From an uncultured Flavobacteriales bacterium (GTDB lineage Bacteria > Bacteroidota > Bacteroidia > Flavobacteriales_G > Salibacteraceae), in assembly GCA_943788775.1 (NCBI GenBank), contig CALSRO010000005.1, positions 682,001 to 746,000 on the forward strand: 64,000 nt of DNA, in the 5' to 3' direction. Under the pieces are notes generated by a model. That model was not told the origin of the DNA and searched no databases. It saw nothing but the letters and a program-made list of their open reading frames with translations. Shown piece by piece: positions 1 through 8,195 of this stretch; the stretch's first letter is position 1, and each line of letters opens with the position of its first letter. A program made the translations under genes and the position numbers.

Positions 1-1
1 G

Positions 2-430
2 TTGAGGATGTGTGAAGAAAAGCCACTCATGGGTTTTGGACCGGGGACCTACAAGTTTAAATATGCTCCGTATCAACACTCATCACAGCTGACGATCATT
101 AGTACCAATTTTGGAGATTTGGGTAATGCACACAGTGAATACTTTGGCCCCCTAGCAGAGATGGGGGTTTTTGGATTATTAACCTTACTCGCAATAATTA
201 TTGTAGCCATCTACAAGTTCGTGATGGTCTATCATAGGCTAAAGAATCGGGAACTTAAGATAATCTTGATGGGCGTTTTTCTGGGCTGGTGTACATACCT
301 CATTCATGGCGTACTCAACAATTACCTTGACTTGGACAAGGCCAATGTGCCGTTTTGGGGATTCTTGGCGATTTTAGTGGCCATTGAGATTTATCACTCA
401 GATAAATCAGAGGAAGTGACAGCTTACTAA
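2..430 (+). CDS. O-antigen ligase/polymerase-like membrane protein, C-terminal part
   Basis: This is the C-terminal end of a polytopic membrane protein whose beginning lies before the window; the TTG at position 2 is probably internal. The GFGPGTYK stretch and the following NAHSEYFGPLAEMGVFGLL segment resemble the conserved periplasmic loop of the Wzy/WaaL O-antigen ligase-polymerase superfamily, in which the histidine before the 'laE.G..GL' motif is typical. Three hydrophobic segments follow at about residues 56-74, 85-105 and 117-132. The family joins or polymerises lipid-linked glycans on the periplasmic face of the inner membrane; the substrate here is unknown. Its end overlaps the end of the convergent phosphatase gene by 24 bases. 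Confidence 0.7.
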   Translation: MRMCEEKPLMGFGPGTYKFKYAPYQHSSQLTIISTNFGDLGNAHSEYFGPLAEMGVFGLLTLLAIIIVAIYKFVMVYHRLKNRELKIILMGVFLGWCTYLIHGVLNNYLDLDKANVPFWGFLAILVAIEIYHSDKSEEVTAY

Positions 431-1639
431 AGCTACATCATCGTGAAATTCTTCTTTACCTCGATGAGCGTCTAAGGCTTCGAATATTCGAACGTTTAGT
501 CCGCTCATGGTGTAGATTGATCCATCCTTAAAGAGTGAATCTAGAACTTGTTCGTTGAATGGAACACCCAGTTCATTTTCAAGTTCGATGAGTCCATCGG
601 TATAGGCCACCATAATGGCATCAGGACCCAGTTTAACAGTTCCAATATTCACGCTAGGGAATTCTTCAAACATTCCCAATCCAACACAGCCATCAATCAG
701 TTTTACTAGCTTACCATTATTGATCAAATGGGGTGGAGGATGGGCAGAATTCACATACTTAAGTTCTCTTGTTTTCGCGTTGAAATTTGCCAAAAACATG
801 GTGATGAATCGCTCACCTTGGGCGTTTGACCAAACTCGGTCGTTTAGGTCGAGTAAAATGTCTTCTATCTCACGATCCTTCTGAACATTACCTCGAAGAC
901 TTGTTTGAAAACTGGCCATTAAAATGGCTGCAGAAATTCCCTTACCACTTACATCTGCTATACATATATAAAACTCATCTTCAGAGACGCGAATCACATC
1001 ATAGAAGTCACCGCCAATTTCTTGGTGAGGGTGATAGGATGCGGCAACTTGCAATTTGTCATCATTAGGGAGTGTGCTTGGCAGAAGCATTTCCTGCATT
1101 TCGCGAGCCATTTCCAATTCTCTGTTCAATACCTCTTGCCTCAGATTCTGCTCTGTTAAACGTTTGTTCTCTGCGGCAACAGCAGTAATATTTGCTAAGG
1201 TTTGTATGAAAGGCAAATGTTTGATAATGGGACTTGCTCGGAGCTCTTGTTCGTCTAAATCTCCAAGTAGCACAAAAGCAATGATGTTCTTTTGGTGAAA
1301 AACTGGAATGACCACGTCAAAGCTTTTTGATTGCTCTGATCCAATCATTTCCATCACCGTGATGTCTTTGATGTGAACCAAATCCTCGTCCACATTTACA
1401 CTTCGCTCATCATCGCTCACTCCATAGGATAGAGCATGATTCCACCGTTGACCTTCTTTTAGAAAAATCAGTGCTTTACCAATGTTGAGTTGATGTTCAA
1501 GAATGTATTGAAAGAGGACAAAAAGTTCCTTTTCGGGTAGGTTATTATTAATGGCGTTGGTTAACTCCAACAGTGTGTTCAACTTGAACTCACTCACCCT
1601 TAATCGACTAACATTTCCTCCTTTTGACATGTGCTTCAA
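407..1639 (-). CDS. SpoIIE/RsbU-type PP2C serine phosphatase with GAF-like sensor
   Basis: A 410-residue protein. The N-terminal half (about residues 15-160) looks like a GAF-type sensory domain. A short helical linker follows (about 160-190, AAENKRLTEQNLRQE...). The C-terminal part is a PP2C/SpoIIE phosphatase domain with the metal-binding motifs GGDFYDV, DVSGKGISAAILMA, YTDGLIELE and HDDVALV. Such proteins dephosphorylate anti-sigma-factor antagonists in partner-switching systems, but no anti-sigma or antagonist gene is visible nearby. It lies 30 bases downstream of the lpxD-like gene in the same direction and may be read through from efp. A near-consensus box (TACATTCG, 1647-1654) just before the ATG could give it its own promoter. 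Confidence 0.88.
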   Translation of the reverse strand: MKHMSKGGNVSRLRVSEFKLNTLLELTNAINNNLPEKELFVLFQYILEHQLNIGKALIFLKEGQRWNHALSYGVSDDERSVNVDEDLVHIKDITVMEMIGSEQSKSFDVVIPVFHQKNIIAFVLLGDLDEQELRASPIIKHLPFIQTLANITAVAAENKRLTEQNLRQEVLNRELEMAREMQEMLLPSTLPNDDKLQVAASYHPHQEIGGDFYDVIRVSEDEFYICIADVSGKGISAAILMASFQTSLRGNVQKDREIEDILLDLNDRVWSNAQGERFITMFLANFNAKTRELKYVNSAHPPPHLINNGKLVKLIDGCVGLGMFEEFPSVNIGTVKLGPDAIMVAYTDGLIELENELGVPFNEQVLDSLFKDGSIYTMSGLNVRIFEALDAHRGKEEFHDDVALVSCHFL

Positions 1640-1646
1640 TCCTAGC

Positions 1647-1654
1647 CGAATGTA
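1647..1654 (-). promoter_or_regulatory. Candidate -7 box of the SpoIIE-type phosphatase gene
   Basis: On the minus strand this reads TACATTCG, one base away from the Bacteroidota -7 consensus TANNTTTG. It ends 7 bases before the ATG, so a transcript started from it would have almost no leader. No clear -33 TTG was found. Confidence 0.3.
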
Positions 1655-1669
1655 TCTTTTTTAGTGCAA

Positions 1670-2581
1670 TTATTTGCTCAAATTGGAAAGTGTTGCCAGT
1701 TCCTTGAGCTTTTTTCGTGCTTCACCTGCCGGTGCACCAAAGTAGGTTTTTCCACCCTCCAACGATTTTCCAATGCCTGATTTTGCAAGGATGACCGCAC
1801 TTTCTCCAATCGTGACATTTGCAATACAACCGACTTGTCCCCACATAGTGACCTTGTCCTCCACGGTTACACATCCCGCAATGCCCACTTGCGCGGCAAA
1901 CAAACATCGTTTGCCGATTTTAGTGTCATGGCCAATATGGACCATGTTGTCGAATTTGGTGCCTTCACCAATGATGGTATCACCCGTCACACCCCTATCA
2001 ATGGTGCAATTGGCTCCAATTTCAACATTAGGTTCAATGATAACTCGACCGCAACTGATCAGCTTTTCAAATGTGTTAGGTCGCGTTTTGTAATAAAAAG
2101 CATCACCTCCAATGGTGGTGTTCGGATGAATGATGGCGTTTTCGCCCACATGACAATGATGGCCGACACTCACATGAGCATGAATGATGGCGCCTGCTTC
2201 AATTTTCGCCTTGGCTCCAACACTCGCCATAGGATGCACCTTGGCTGTTGAGTGAATTTCGGCTGTTGGGTCAATTCTATGTTCAGAAAATTGAAAAGGC
2301 TGGAAGTGCCTTATAAGTTTGTTGAAAGCCGTGAAGGGTTCGTCATGCACCAACAATCCTTTTCCCTGAGGGCAGTCTACTTTTTTATTGATAATGATGA
2401 TGGTTGCTGCCGACTTCAGCGTTACGTCATAATATTTTGGGTGATCTACAAAGGCTATGTCGCCTGGTTCTACCACATGTATTTCATTTATTCCAGAGGC
2501 CTTTAAGTCCTCTTCTCCAATAAAATCGCAGCTTAACAGCCTGCTCAGTTCAAGCAATGACCGTGGCTCAACTAGTTTCAT
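1670..2581 (-). CDS. lpxD: LpxD-family UDP-3-O-acylglucosamine N-acyltransferase
   Basis: A 303-residue left-handed beta-helix acyltransferase. The N-terminal domain (about 1-100, containing [13 protein letters not shown]) binds the nucleotide sugar, and hexapeptide repeats run from about residue 103 to 280 ([42 protein letters not shown]). The histidine in NMVHIGHD matches the catalytic region of LpxD, which adds the second acyl chain in lipid A synthesis in the cytoplasm. At 303 residues it is somewhat shorter than the usual LpxD of about 340. Bacteroidota often carry a second LpxD-like gene directly after efp, and this one overlaps the efp stop by 4 bases (ATGA). It may therefore be the paralogue rather than the main lipid A enzyme. 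Confidence 0.85.
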   Translation of the reverse strand: MKLVEPRSLLELSRLLSCDFIGEEDLKASGINEIHVVEPGDIAFVDHPKYYDVTLKSAATIIIINKKVDCPQGKGLLVHDEPFTAFNKLIRHFQPFQFSEHRIDPTAEIHSTAKVHPMASVGAKAKIEAGAIIHAHVSVGHHCHVGENAIIHPNTTIGGDAFYYKTRPNTFEKLISCGRVIIEPNVEIGANCTIDRGVTGDTIIGEGTKFDNMVHIGHDTKIGKRCLFAAQVGIAGCVTVEDKVTMWGQVGCIANVTIGESAVILAKSGIGKSLEGGKTYFGAPAGEARKKLKELATLSNLSK

Positions 2582-3141
2582 TTTACTCGCTCAGAATAAG
2601 AACCATCGCGAGTATCTACCCTGATCATTTCGCCTTCGTTGATGAATAAAGGAACGCGTATTTCGGCTCCCGTTTCCAACGTAGCTGGCTTCATGGTGTT
2701 CGTGGCTGTGTCTCCTTTGATGCCCGGTTCTGTGTAGGTGATTTGCAGCTCCACTTTAGGAGGTAGATCACAAAACAATGGTCGTTCCTCCTCCGCATGA
2801 AATACAATTTCGCATTCCTCACCATCCTTTAAGAATGGAGCACCATTGATCAATGCTTCTTGAATAAAAATCTGATCAAAAGTCTCATTGTGCATGAAGT
2901 GATATCCTTGGTCATCCTTGTAAAGAAACTGATAAGGTCTTCGTTCGATTCTGACTTCTTCCACCTTTGATCCCGATGGAAAAGTATTGTCAAGTACTTT
3001 ACCTGTGGTGATGCTCTTCAGTTTTGTTCTAACAAATGCAGGACCTTTGCCAGGCTTAACGTGTAGAAATTCAATGATGGTGTATAGGTCGTTATTCCAA
3101 TGGAAAGTAAGACCGTTTTTGAAGTCAGAAGTTGATGCCAT
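2578..3141 (-). CDS. efp: Elongation factor P
   Basis: A 187-residue protein of normal length for EF-P, the tRNA-shaped factor that relieves ribosome stalling at polyproline stretches. The N-terminal KOW-like domain contains the loop [17 protein letters not shown], with Lys32 at the tip where EF-P is modified in many bacteria. The middle and C-terminal OB folds follow, and the C-terminal signature region ([22 protein letters not shown]) is clear. A perfect TANNTTTG box lies 18 bases before the ATG. The start codon of the lpxD-like gene overlaps the stop codon. Confidence 0.97.
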   Translation of the reverse strand: MASTSDFKNGLTFHWNNDLYTIIEFLHVKPGKGPAFVRTKLKSITTGKVLDNTFPSGSKVEEVRIERRPYQFLYKDDQGYHFMHNETFDQIFIQEALINGAPFLKDGEECEIVFHAEEERPLFCDLPPKVELQITYTEPGIKGDTATNTMKPATLETGAEIRVPLFINEGEMIRVDTRDGSYSERVK

Positions 3142-3159
3142 GTTTTATTTTTTGCTGGA

Positions 3160-3167
3160 CAAATTTA
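3160..3167 (-). promoter_or_regulatory. -7 box of the efp promoter
   Basis: On the minus strand this reads TAAATTTG, a perfect match to the Bacteroidota -7 consensus, 18 bases upstream of the efp ATG and inside the 40-base gap after the preceding membrane-protein gene. A -33 TTG is not evident; the nearest TTC is about 22 bases upstream. Confidence 0.5.
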
Positions 3168-3181
3168 GTTTTCAGATTGCT

Positions 3182-3631
3182 TTAATCCTGAAAGTTCGCA
3201 TGAATTGCACTAATCAGCACTTCAGGCTCGGGACTACCGATGAAAAGTGAATGCCTTTTCCCCTCCTTTTCATAATGGATCAATATAGCGGGACCCATGG
3301 CCACATTGTAAAGCCAACCTTTTGGTGTAATTCGGATTCCAATGCCCCACCACCATTTGGGGTGAATGATTTCGGTGGACAATACTTTGGTGGGTTTTAC
3401 TTTGAATGAAATGATGCCAATGCCAAAGGACACTTTGATGTATTCCCGGGTAACATTGATGGTCAGTTTATAGAACAGGAGAAATATTAAAGGCAATATG
3501 AGAATGGGGGAAATGGCTTCTTGCCATTGTTCTATTTGCTTTCCCTGCACGAACATAATACCAGGAATTGCAAGTGCGAAAAATGCAAGTACGTATGTCA
3601 ACATTCCGTACTGAGCGCGTTGGTAGTCCAT
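3182..3631 (-). CDS. Small membrane protein, PH-domain-like, function unknown
   Basis: A 149-residue protein with two hydrophobic segments near the N terminus (about residues 11-28 and 40-55) followed by a soluble region (NVTREYIKVSFGIG...KVLSTEIIHPKWWWGIGIR). The layout resembles small bacterial PH-like-domain membrane proteins, but I do not recognise a named family. It precedes efp in the same direction and is divergent from the PorV-like gene with 98 bases between them. No function can be assigned. Confidence 0.7.
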   Translation of the reverse strand: MDYQRAQYGMLTYVLAFFALAIPGIMFVQGKQIEQWQEAISPILILPLIFLLFYKLTINVTREYIKVSFGIGIISFKVKPTKVLSTEIIHPKWWWGIGIRITPKGWLYNVAMGPAILIHYEKEGKRHSLFIGSPEPEVLISAIHANFQD

Positions 3632-3715
3632 TGTGGAGGATTTAGTTTAATCGAAGTTATCAATTTCGTAACACCAAAATTTGAATTCCATGTCGTCCTT
3701 TCAAAACCAAGAAAT

Positions 3716-3723
3716 TACTTTAG
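3716..3723 (+). promoter_or_regulatory. Candidate -7 box before the PorV-like gene
   Basis: TACTTTAG, one mismatch from TANNTTTG, ends 6 bases before the GTG start at 3730. It lies in the divergent gap between 3631 and 3730. Weak evidence on its own. Confidence 0.2.
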
Positions 3724-3729
3724 CTGCCT

Positions 3730-4563
3730 GTGAGAAAACCACTCATCATAATCCTTGTTTTTTTAAGTCCGATTGTTTTGAGGGCAAGTGGCGGTAATGA
3801 GACCCAAGGTGTGCGATCGCTTGCCTTAGGTGGAGCATCACTGACGCTCTCGGATGAATGGTCGCCCACAAATAATGTCGGTAGCATTGGCATGGTTGAC
3901 CGATATTCCATTGGCTTGGGTTACGAAACGCGTTTTTTCCTTCCTGAAGCAGGTTTGCGATCGGTTTCAGCCGTTTTACCTCTAGGTGGCGGGTCATTGG
4001 GGATTGTCGGGCACAACTATGGTTTTGCAGGTTTTGCAAATAATAGGGTCGGGCTGAGTTATGGTCGAAAATTGAGTGACTATGTCAGCCTAGGAGTTGG
4101 CGTGAACTACGTGCAAACACGCCTTGGCGATGTGTATGGGAGTCGATCCAACGTAGTAGGTGAGGTAGGTATGCTGGTCATGCCAAGCGATAAAATTGTG
4201 CTCGCGGCCAAAGTTTATAATCCAACGCGCTCCAAACTAGCGGATTTTAACGATGAACGAATACCAACCGTGTTGAGTGTGGCTGGTCAGTATATGTTTT
4301 CAGATAAGGTTAGCGCGATGTCAGAAATCGAAAAGGACATTGATCTACCGGTCAATTTGAAGTCGGGTATTGAATACAGCCCAGCAGAAGAGATATTCAT
4401 TCGTGTTGGTTTCGCCACTTTGCAGACGAGCCTTGGTTTTGGTGTGGGATACAAATGGAAAGATCTGCAAGCCGATGTGAGTGCCAACTGGAATCAAAAC
4501 TTGGGCTACAGCAGTGCGATCTCAATTGCCTATAGATTTGGTAATCGCAAAAAGCAGGAATGA
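3730..4563 (+). CDS. PorV/FadL-like outer-membrane beta-barrel protein
   Basis: A 277-residue exported protein starting at GTG. A signal peptide (about residues 1-20, MRKPLIIILVFLSPIVLRAS) is followed by ETQGVRSLALGGASLTLSDEWS, the N-terminal pattern of the PorV/PorQ/UPF0164 group of outer-membrane barrels (GxRxxALGGA...). The rest alternates short amphipathic strands and ends in an aromatic strand (AISIAYRFG). Relatives include T9SS accessory barrels and fatty-acid-transporter-like proteins; the exact role is not visible. The stop overlaps the ATG of the next gene (ATGA), so the two are co-translated and may work together in the outer membrane. Confidence 0.75.
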   Translation: MRKPLIIILVFLSPIVLRASGGNETQGVRSLALGGASLTLSDEWSPTNNVGSIGMVDRYSIGLGYETRFFLPEAGLRSVSAVLPLGGGSLGIVGHNYGFAGFANNRVGLSYGRKLSDYVSLGVGVNYVQTRLGDVYGSRSNVVGEVGMLVMPSDKIVLAAKVYNPTRSKLADFNDERIPTVLSVAGQYMFSDKVSAMSEIEKDIDLPVNLKSGIEYSPAEEIFIRVGFATLQTSLGFGVGYKWKDLQADVSANWNQNLGYSSAISIAYRFGNRKKQE

Positions 4564-6659
4564 AAAAGTCGCTCATTCTATTTTTGGTCTTTATAATTCC
4601 AATAGTGGGATGGTCGCAGGAGAGGCCAGATGATGATAAACAGGGCGCCATTGATCAAATCATAGAGTTGGTAAGTGAGAATCTGGAAACCGAGGATTTG
4701 GATTTCACCACTTTTTTAGAATATCTCAACTACTATTATTCACATCCATTAAACCTGAATAGAGCGTCTCGCGAGGATTTGAAACGATTGCTTTTCTTGA
4801 GCGATTTTCAAATTGAATCATTGCTAGATCATATTCGAAAAACAGGAAAGCTAAAGTCAATCTATGAACTGCAAGGAATTAGAGGCTTCGATTTGCAGAC
4901 CATTGCTGTCATTGAACCATTCATTAGAGTGAGCGAATCTTCGGAACGTGCCGATCTGAGTTGGGATGCTATCAAAGAAGAAGGTAAACACGAGGCATTT
5001 GCCCGATACCAGAGGGTAATTGAAGAGATGGAAGGATACGCGCCCATCAGCGATTCGGCCCTAGCCGCTAATCCAAACAACAGATACTTCGGAGATCCGT
5101 CTCGTATTTTGACGCGATACAGATTTCGTTATCTCAACAATATCAGCATCGGAGTGACAGCCGAAAAAGACGCAGGTGAATCATTTATTGGAGCGTCTCA
5201 ACCAAAGGGGTTTGATTATTATTCAGCGCACGCCTATTTTGGAAATTACGGGATTGTCAAACATGCCATTGTCGGTGATTATCAGGCGCAATTTGGTCAG
5301 GGATTGACTTTTTGGACCGGCTTGGCATTTGGGAAATCAGCGGATATTACAAGCATAAAAAGAAGTGCGCGTGAAATCACACCATACGTTTCTGCAGATG
5401 AAAACAACTTCATGCGTGGTGCAGCAACGACCCTTCAATTAGGGAGCTTTGAGGTGACGACTTTCTTTAGCAACAAACGCGTGGATGCTAATATTACCGC
5501 ACTTGATTCGACCTCAGAAAGTGATTTTTTGGTATCGGAATTCAGTTCGTTTCAGACGAGTGGGTATCATCGAACTCCAAATGAATTGCTAGATAAAGAT
5601 GCCGTGTGGGAATTGAACACTGGCGGTCATGTGCGCCTGACACGCGATCGATTTCAAATTGGAGCAACAGGAGTTTACACGGATTATTCTGGGGCGATCA
5701 ACCCGAGCACGCAGCTCTATCGAAAGTTCGAGCCAACCGCTAGTCCATTTGTCGTGGCTGGATTTGATTACCAGGTTATGGTGCGAAATGTATTGGCATT
5801 TGGAGAATTCAGCCAACGATTTGATGGAGGAACAGCATTCATCAATGGCGCTCTCATTAGTCTTGATCCTCGACTCGATGTATCTCTTTATCATCGACAT
5901 TTTGACAAGAACTATAATGTACCTCGAAGCAACGCTGTCAGCGAAAGCAGCCGAACCATTAACGAAGATGGATTCTACATTGGCGTAAATGCAAAGCTCA
6001 GTAGGAGTTTCACCCTAAAAGGTTATTACGATCTATTCACTTTTCCATGGATGAGATTTCAAGCTAAAGCACCCACAAAAGGGAATGAATTATTGTCTCA
6101 GTTAGAATTCAAACCGAGTCGAAGGTTTTCTTCCTACGTGCGCTATCGATTTGAGAATAAACAGGAGGGATATGACCTTGGCGTGCAACCCACCGATGAG
6201 ATTGGTTGGAGACACCGCCATTGGTATCGCCTCAATTGGCAATTAACCCTGAACAAGGTCTTTACCCTCAGAAATAGGATTGAATACATCCACGTAGACC
6301 TGCCAGAAGGCGATGCACAAAACGGATGGATGATTTACCAAGACTTGATTTACAAACCAAAATGGCCAGCGAAATATCAAATCAAATTGCGTTATGCATT
6401 GTTTGATACGGACGGCTACGACAGTCGCATTTATGCTTATGAACATGATGTGTTGTACAGTTTCAGCGTCCCGGCATATTATTATCGCGGCAGTAGAGCA
6501 TATTTGATATTGGGTTACGACCTCACAAAATGGAGCGACCTGACGGTGCGATTAGCTCAGACCTTTTATTCTAACAGAAACACCAACGGTAGTGGTTTAA
6601 ACACCATCGATGGCCCTGCAAGAACGGAAGTGAAAGTGCAGCTCAGGGTTCGTTTTTAA
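4560..6659 (+). CDS. Helix-hairpin-helix plus outer-membrane barrel-like protein
   Basis: A 699-residue protein with a signal peptide (MKKSLILFLVFIIPIVGWSQ). A ComEA-like helix-hairpin-helix region follows at about residues 60-125 (NLNRASREDLKRLLFLSD, LKSIYELQGIRGFDLQTI). The remaining 550 residues are rich in alternating aromatic and polar strands ending in VKVQLRVRF, as in an outer-membrane barrel. In Bacteroidota such combinations are usually called 'helix-hairpin-helix domain-containing protein'; whether DNA is bound is unknown. It is translationally coupled to the preceding PorV-like gene. Confidence 0.8.
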   Translation: MKKSLILFLVFIIPIVGWSQERPDDDKQGAIDQIIELVSENLETEDLDFTTFLEYLNYYYSHPLNLNRASREDLKRLLFLSDFQIESLLDHIRKTGKLKSIYELQGIRGFDLQTIAVIEPFIRVSESSERADLSWDAIKEEGKHEAFARYQRVIEEMEGYAPISDSALAANPNNRYFGDPSRILTRYRFRYLNNISIGVTAEKDAGESFIGASQPKGFDYYSAHAYFGNYGIVKHAIVGDYQAQFGQGLTFWTGLAFGKSADITSIKRSAREITPYVSADENNFMRGAATTLQLGSFEVTTFFSNKRVDANITALDSTSESDFLVSEFSSFQTSGYHRTPNELLDKDAVWELNTGGHVRLTRDRFQIGATGVYTDYSGAINPSTQLYRKFEPTASPFVVAGFDYQVMVRNVLAFGEFSQRFDGGTAFINGALISLDPRLDVSLYHRHFDKNYNVPRSNAVSESSRTINEDGFYIGVNAKLSRSFTLKGYYDLFTFPWMRFQAKAPTKGNELLSQLEFKPSRRFSSYVRYRFENKQEGYDLGVQPTDEIGWRHRHWYRLNWQLTLNKVFTLRNRIEYIHVDLPEGDAQNGWMIYQDLIYKPKWPAKYQIKLRYALFDTDGYDSRIYAYEHDVLYSFSVPAYYYRGSRAYLILGYDLTKWSDLTVRLAQTFYSNRNTNGSGLNTIDGPARTEVKVQLRVRF

Positions 6660-6702
6660 TGGAGGCATTGTAGTCTTAACGATTTACTCTTATCATTGAA
6701 TT

Positions 6703-8181
6703 ATGAACCATATTCAACGCAATACACTGATCCTCGCCTTCCTTCCCATTTTTTCTTTTGCTCAAACGGTACAGACCTATAAAGGGGCTTATGGAGTGGG
6801 TACGGCTGAATATTCTTATACTGAAAACGATAAACTTCAGCGCATGCTCACCGGGCGGTTTGTCTATTCTGACACGTTAAACATCGCAGGTCGCGGTGAT
6901 TGTGCTGTAGGCATGACGGGTATGTATGTGGACGACAAAAAATCGGGCCCTTGGGTGTGTTCGGTGAAGGGCATCGACAACGAAAGCAACGAAACGGTGA
7001 CCGGGCCATACAAGGATGGTCAGAAAATGGGGTTGTGGACGCACAGGATATCCGCAGGAGATAAGGACATCAAGGTGGCCACGGCATCTTTTTACCGAAA
7101 TACATTCAAAAACGCGTTTAGCTATACCTACGAACCTGTTGAACCGGTTGGGGTGTATAAGAAGCTAAACGTGGTTGGAGCATTTGATGATAATGGAATG
7201 TATGATGGCGAATGGAAAGTGACTTATACCAATATGAACGATGTGGTTTATGAAGACATCATGCGATACCAGCACGGGGTGCTCGCTTTTCGCCTGAAAC
7301 GCGAATTGGAGACGGGAAATGAATTGGAAAGATTTGATGACGAACAGCGGGTTACGGCCTTTTTCCAAAACCTGCAACTTCCAAATTCGAATGCGGTAGT
7401 GGGGGAGACCAAGTATGGCATCCTCAAAAAGATGACGAAGCATGAGATCATCATTCCATTGATGAAGTCTTGGAATGACAGTCGCACTGTGAACGTTGGA
7501 AATCAGTATTCGGCTTCTATCCCAACCATGATTGTTCCTAGAGGTGAGTTTGGCGATGAGAAATACCTGCGTTGCGAGCAGGACATCGTTTTGTGGATGG
7601 AGACCCCAAAAGGACATAAGGAATGGCTCGAAGAGCAGAGAATTTTAGAAGAATATAACTCAAACATCAAGCAAGCAGATCGAGCCTTGGAAGCCAAGGA
7701 ATTTGAAGAAGCATTGCGATTTTATAAGGTGGCGAGTAACGTAAAAAAGGACGAAACGTATCCTGTGGGGCAAATCCCGAAGGTGGAGAAGATGATCAAG
7801 GATCGCGACACCAAAAATCGATTGTTGGAATCGGTCAAAAACAAGGTAGATGTATTGAATACCGAGCAGAATTCTATTACGGGTAATGAGGAGTTTTTGA
7901 AAAAGCAGAAGCACTTGGCCGAAGCCTACGATAAAGCATATACCTCACAACTGGATAAAATCAAAGAAACTCATTCAAGCGTCCGAAACAACCTAGAAAA
8001 CAATAGCGAGGATTTGATCTCCATCACCGAATTGGAATTGTACGAAGCCGACCTTGTTGAGATTTTATTGCTACAAAATAAGCTGAAGGAACTGATCGGT
8101 AAAGACACCAAAGAGTTGGAAAAAGAACTGAAGAAAATCGAAAGTGTTACGTTGATCTCGAATAAGATCAAGAAGGGCTAG
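6703..8181 (+). CDS. Secreted protein with MORN-like repeats and coiled coil, function unknown
   Basis: A 492-residue protein with a signal peptide (about 1-20, ending FSFAQ). The first half contains MORN/YwqK-like units (KSGPWVCSVKG, GPYKDGQKMGLWTHRI, GMYDGEWKVTYTN). The second half (about residues 305-485) is charged and helical, with a TPR-like stretch (ADRALEAKEFEEALRFYKVA) and a long coiled coil. There is no T9SS sorting domain. It lies 43 bases after the HhH/barrel gene and converges on the giant T9SS gene, leaving only 14 bases between stop codons. Function unknown. Confidence 0.75.
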   Translation: MNHIQRNTLILAFLPIFSFAQTVQTYKGAYGVGTAEYSYTENDKLQRMLTGRFVYSDTLNIAGRGDCAVGMTGMYVDDKKSGPWVCSVKGIDNESNETVTGPYKDGQKMGLWTHRISAGDKDIKVATASFYRNTFKNAFSYTYEPVEPVGVYKKLNVVGAFDDNGMYDGEWKVTYTNMNDVVYEDIMRYQHGVLAFRLKRELETGNELERFDDEQRVTAFFQNLQLPNSNAVVGETKYGILKKMTKHEIIIPLMKSWNDSRTVNVGNQYSASIPTMIVPRGEFGDEKYLRCEQDIVLWMETPKGHKEWLEEQRILEEYNSNIKQADRALEAKEFEEALRFYKVASNVKKDETYPVGQIPKVEKMIKDRDTKNRLLESVKNKVDVLNTEQNSITGNEEFLKKQKHLAEAYDKAYTSQLDKIKETHSSVRNNLENNSEDLISITELELYEADLVEILLLQNKLKELIGKDTKELEKELKKIESVTLISNKIKKG

Positions 8182-8195
8182 ACTTCGTAATTAAA

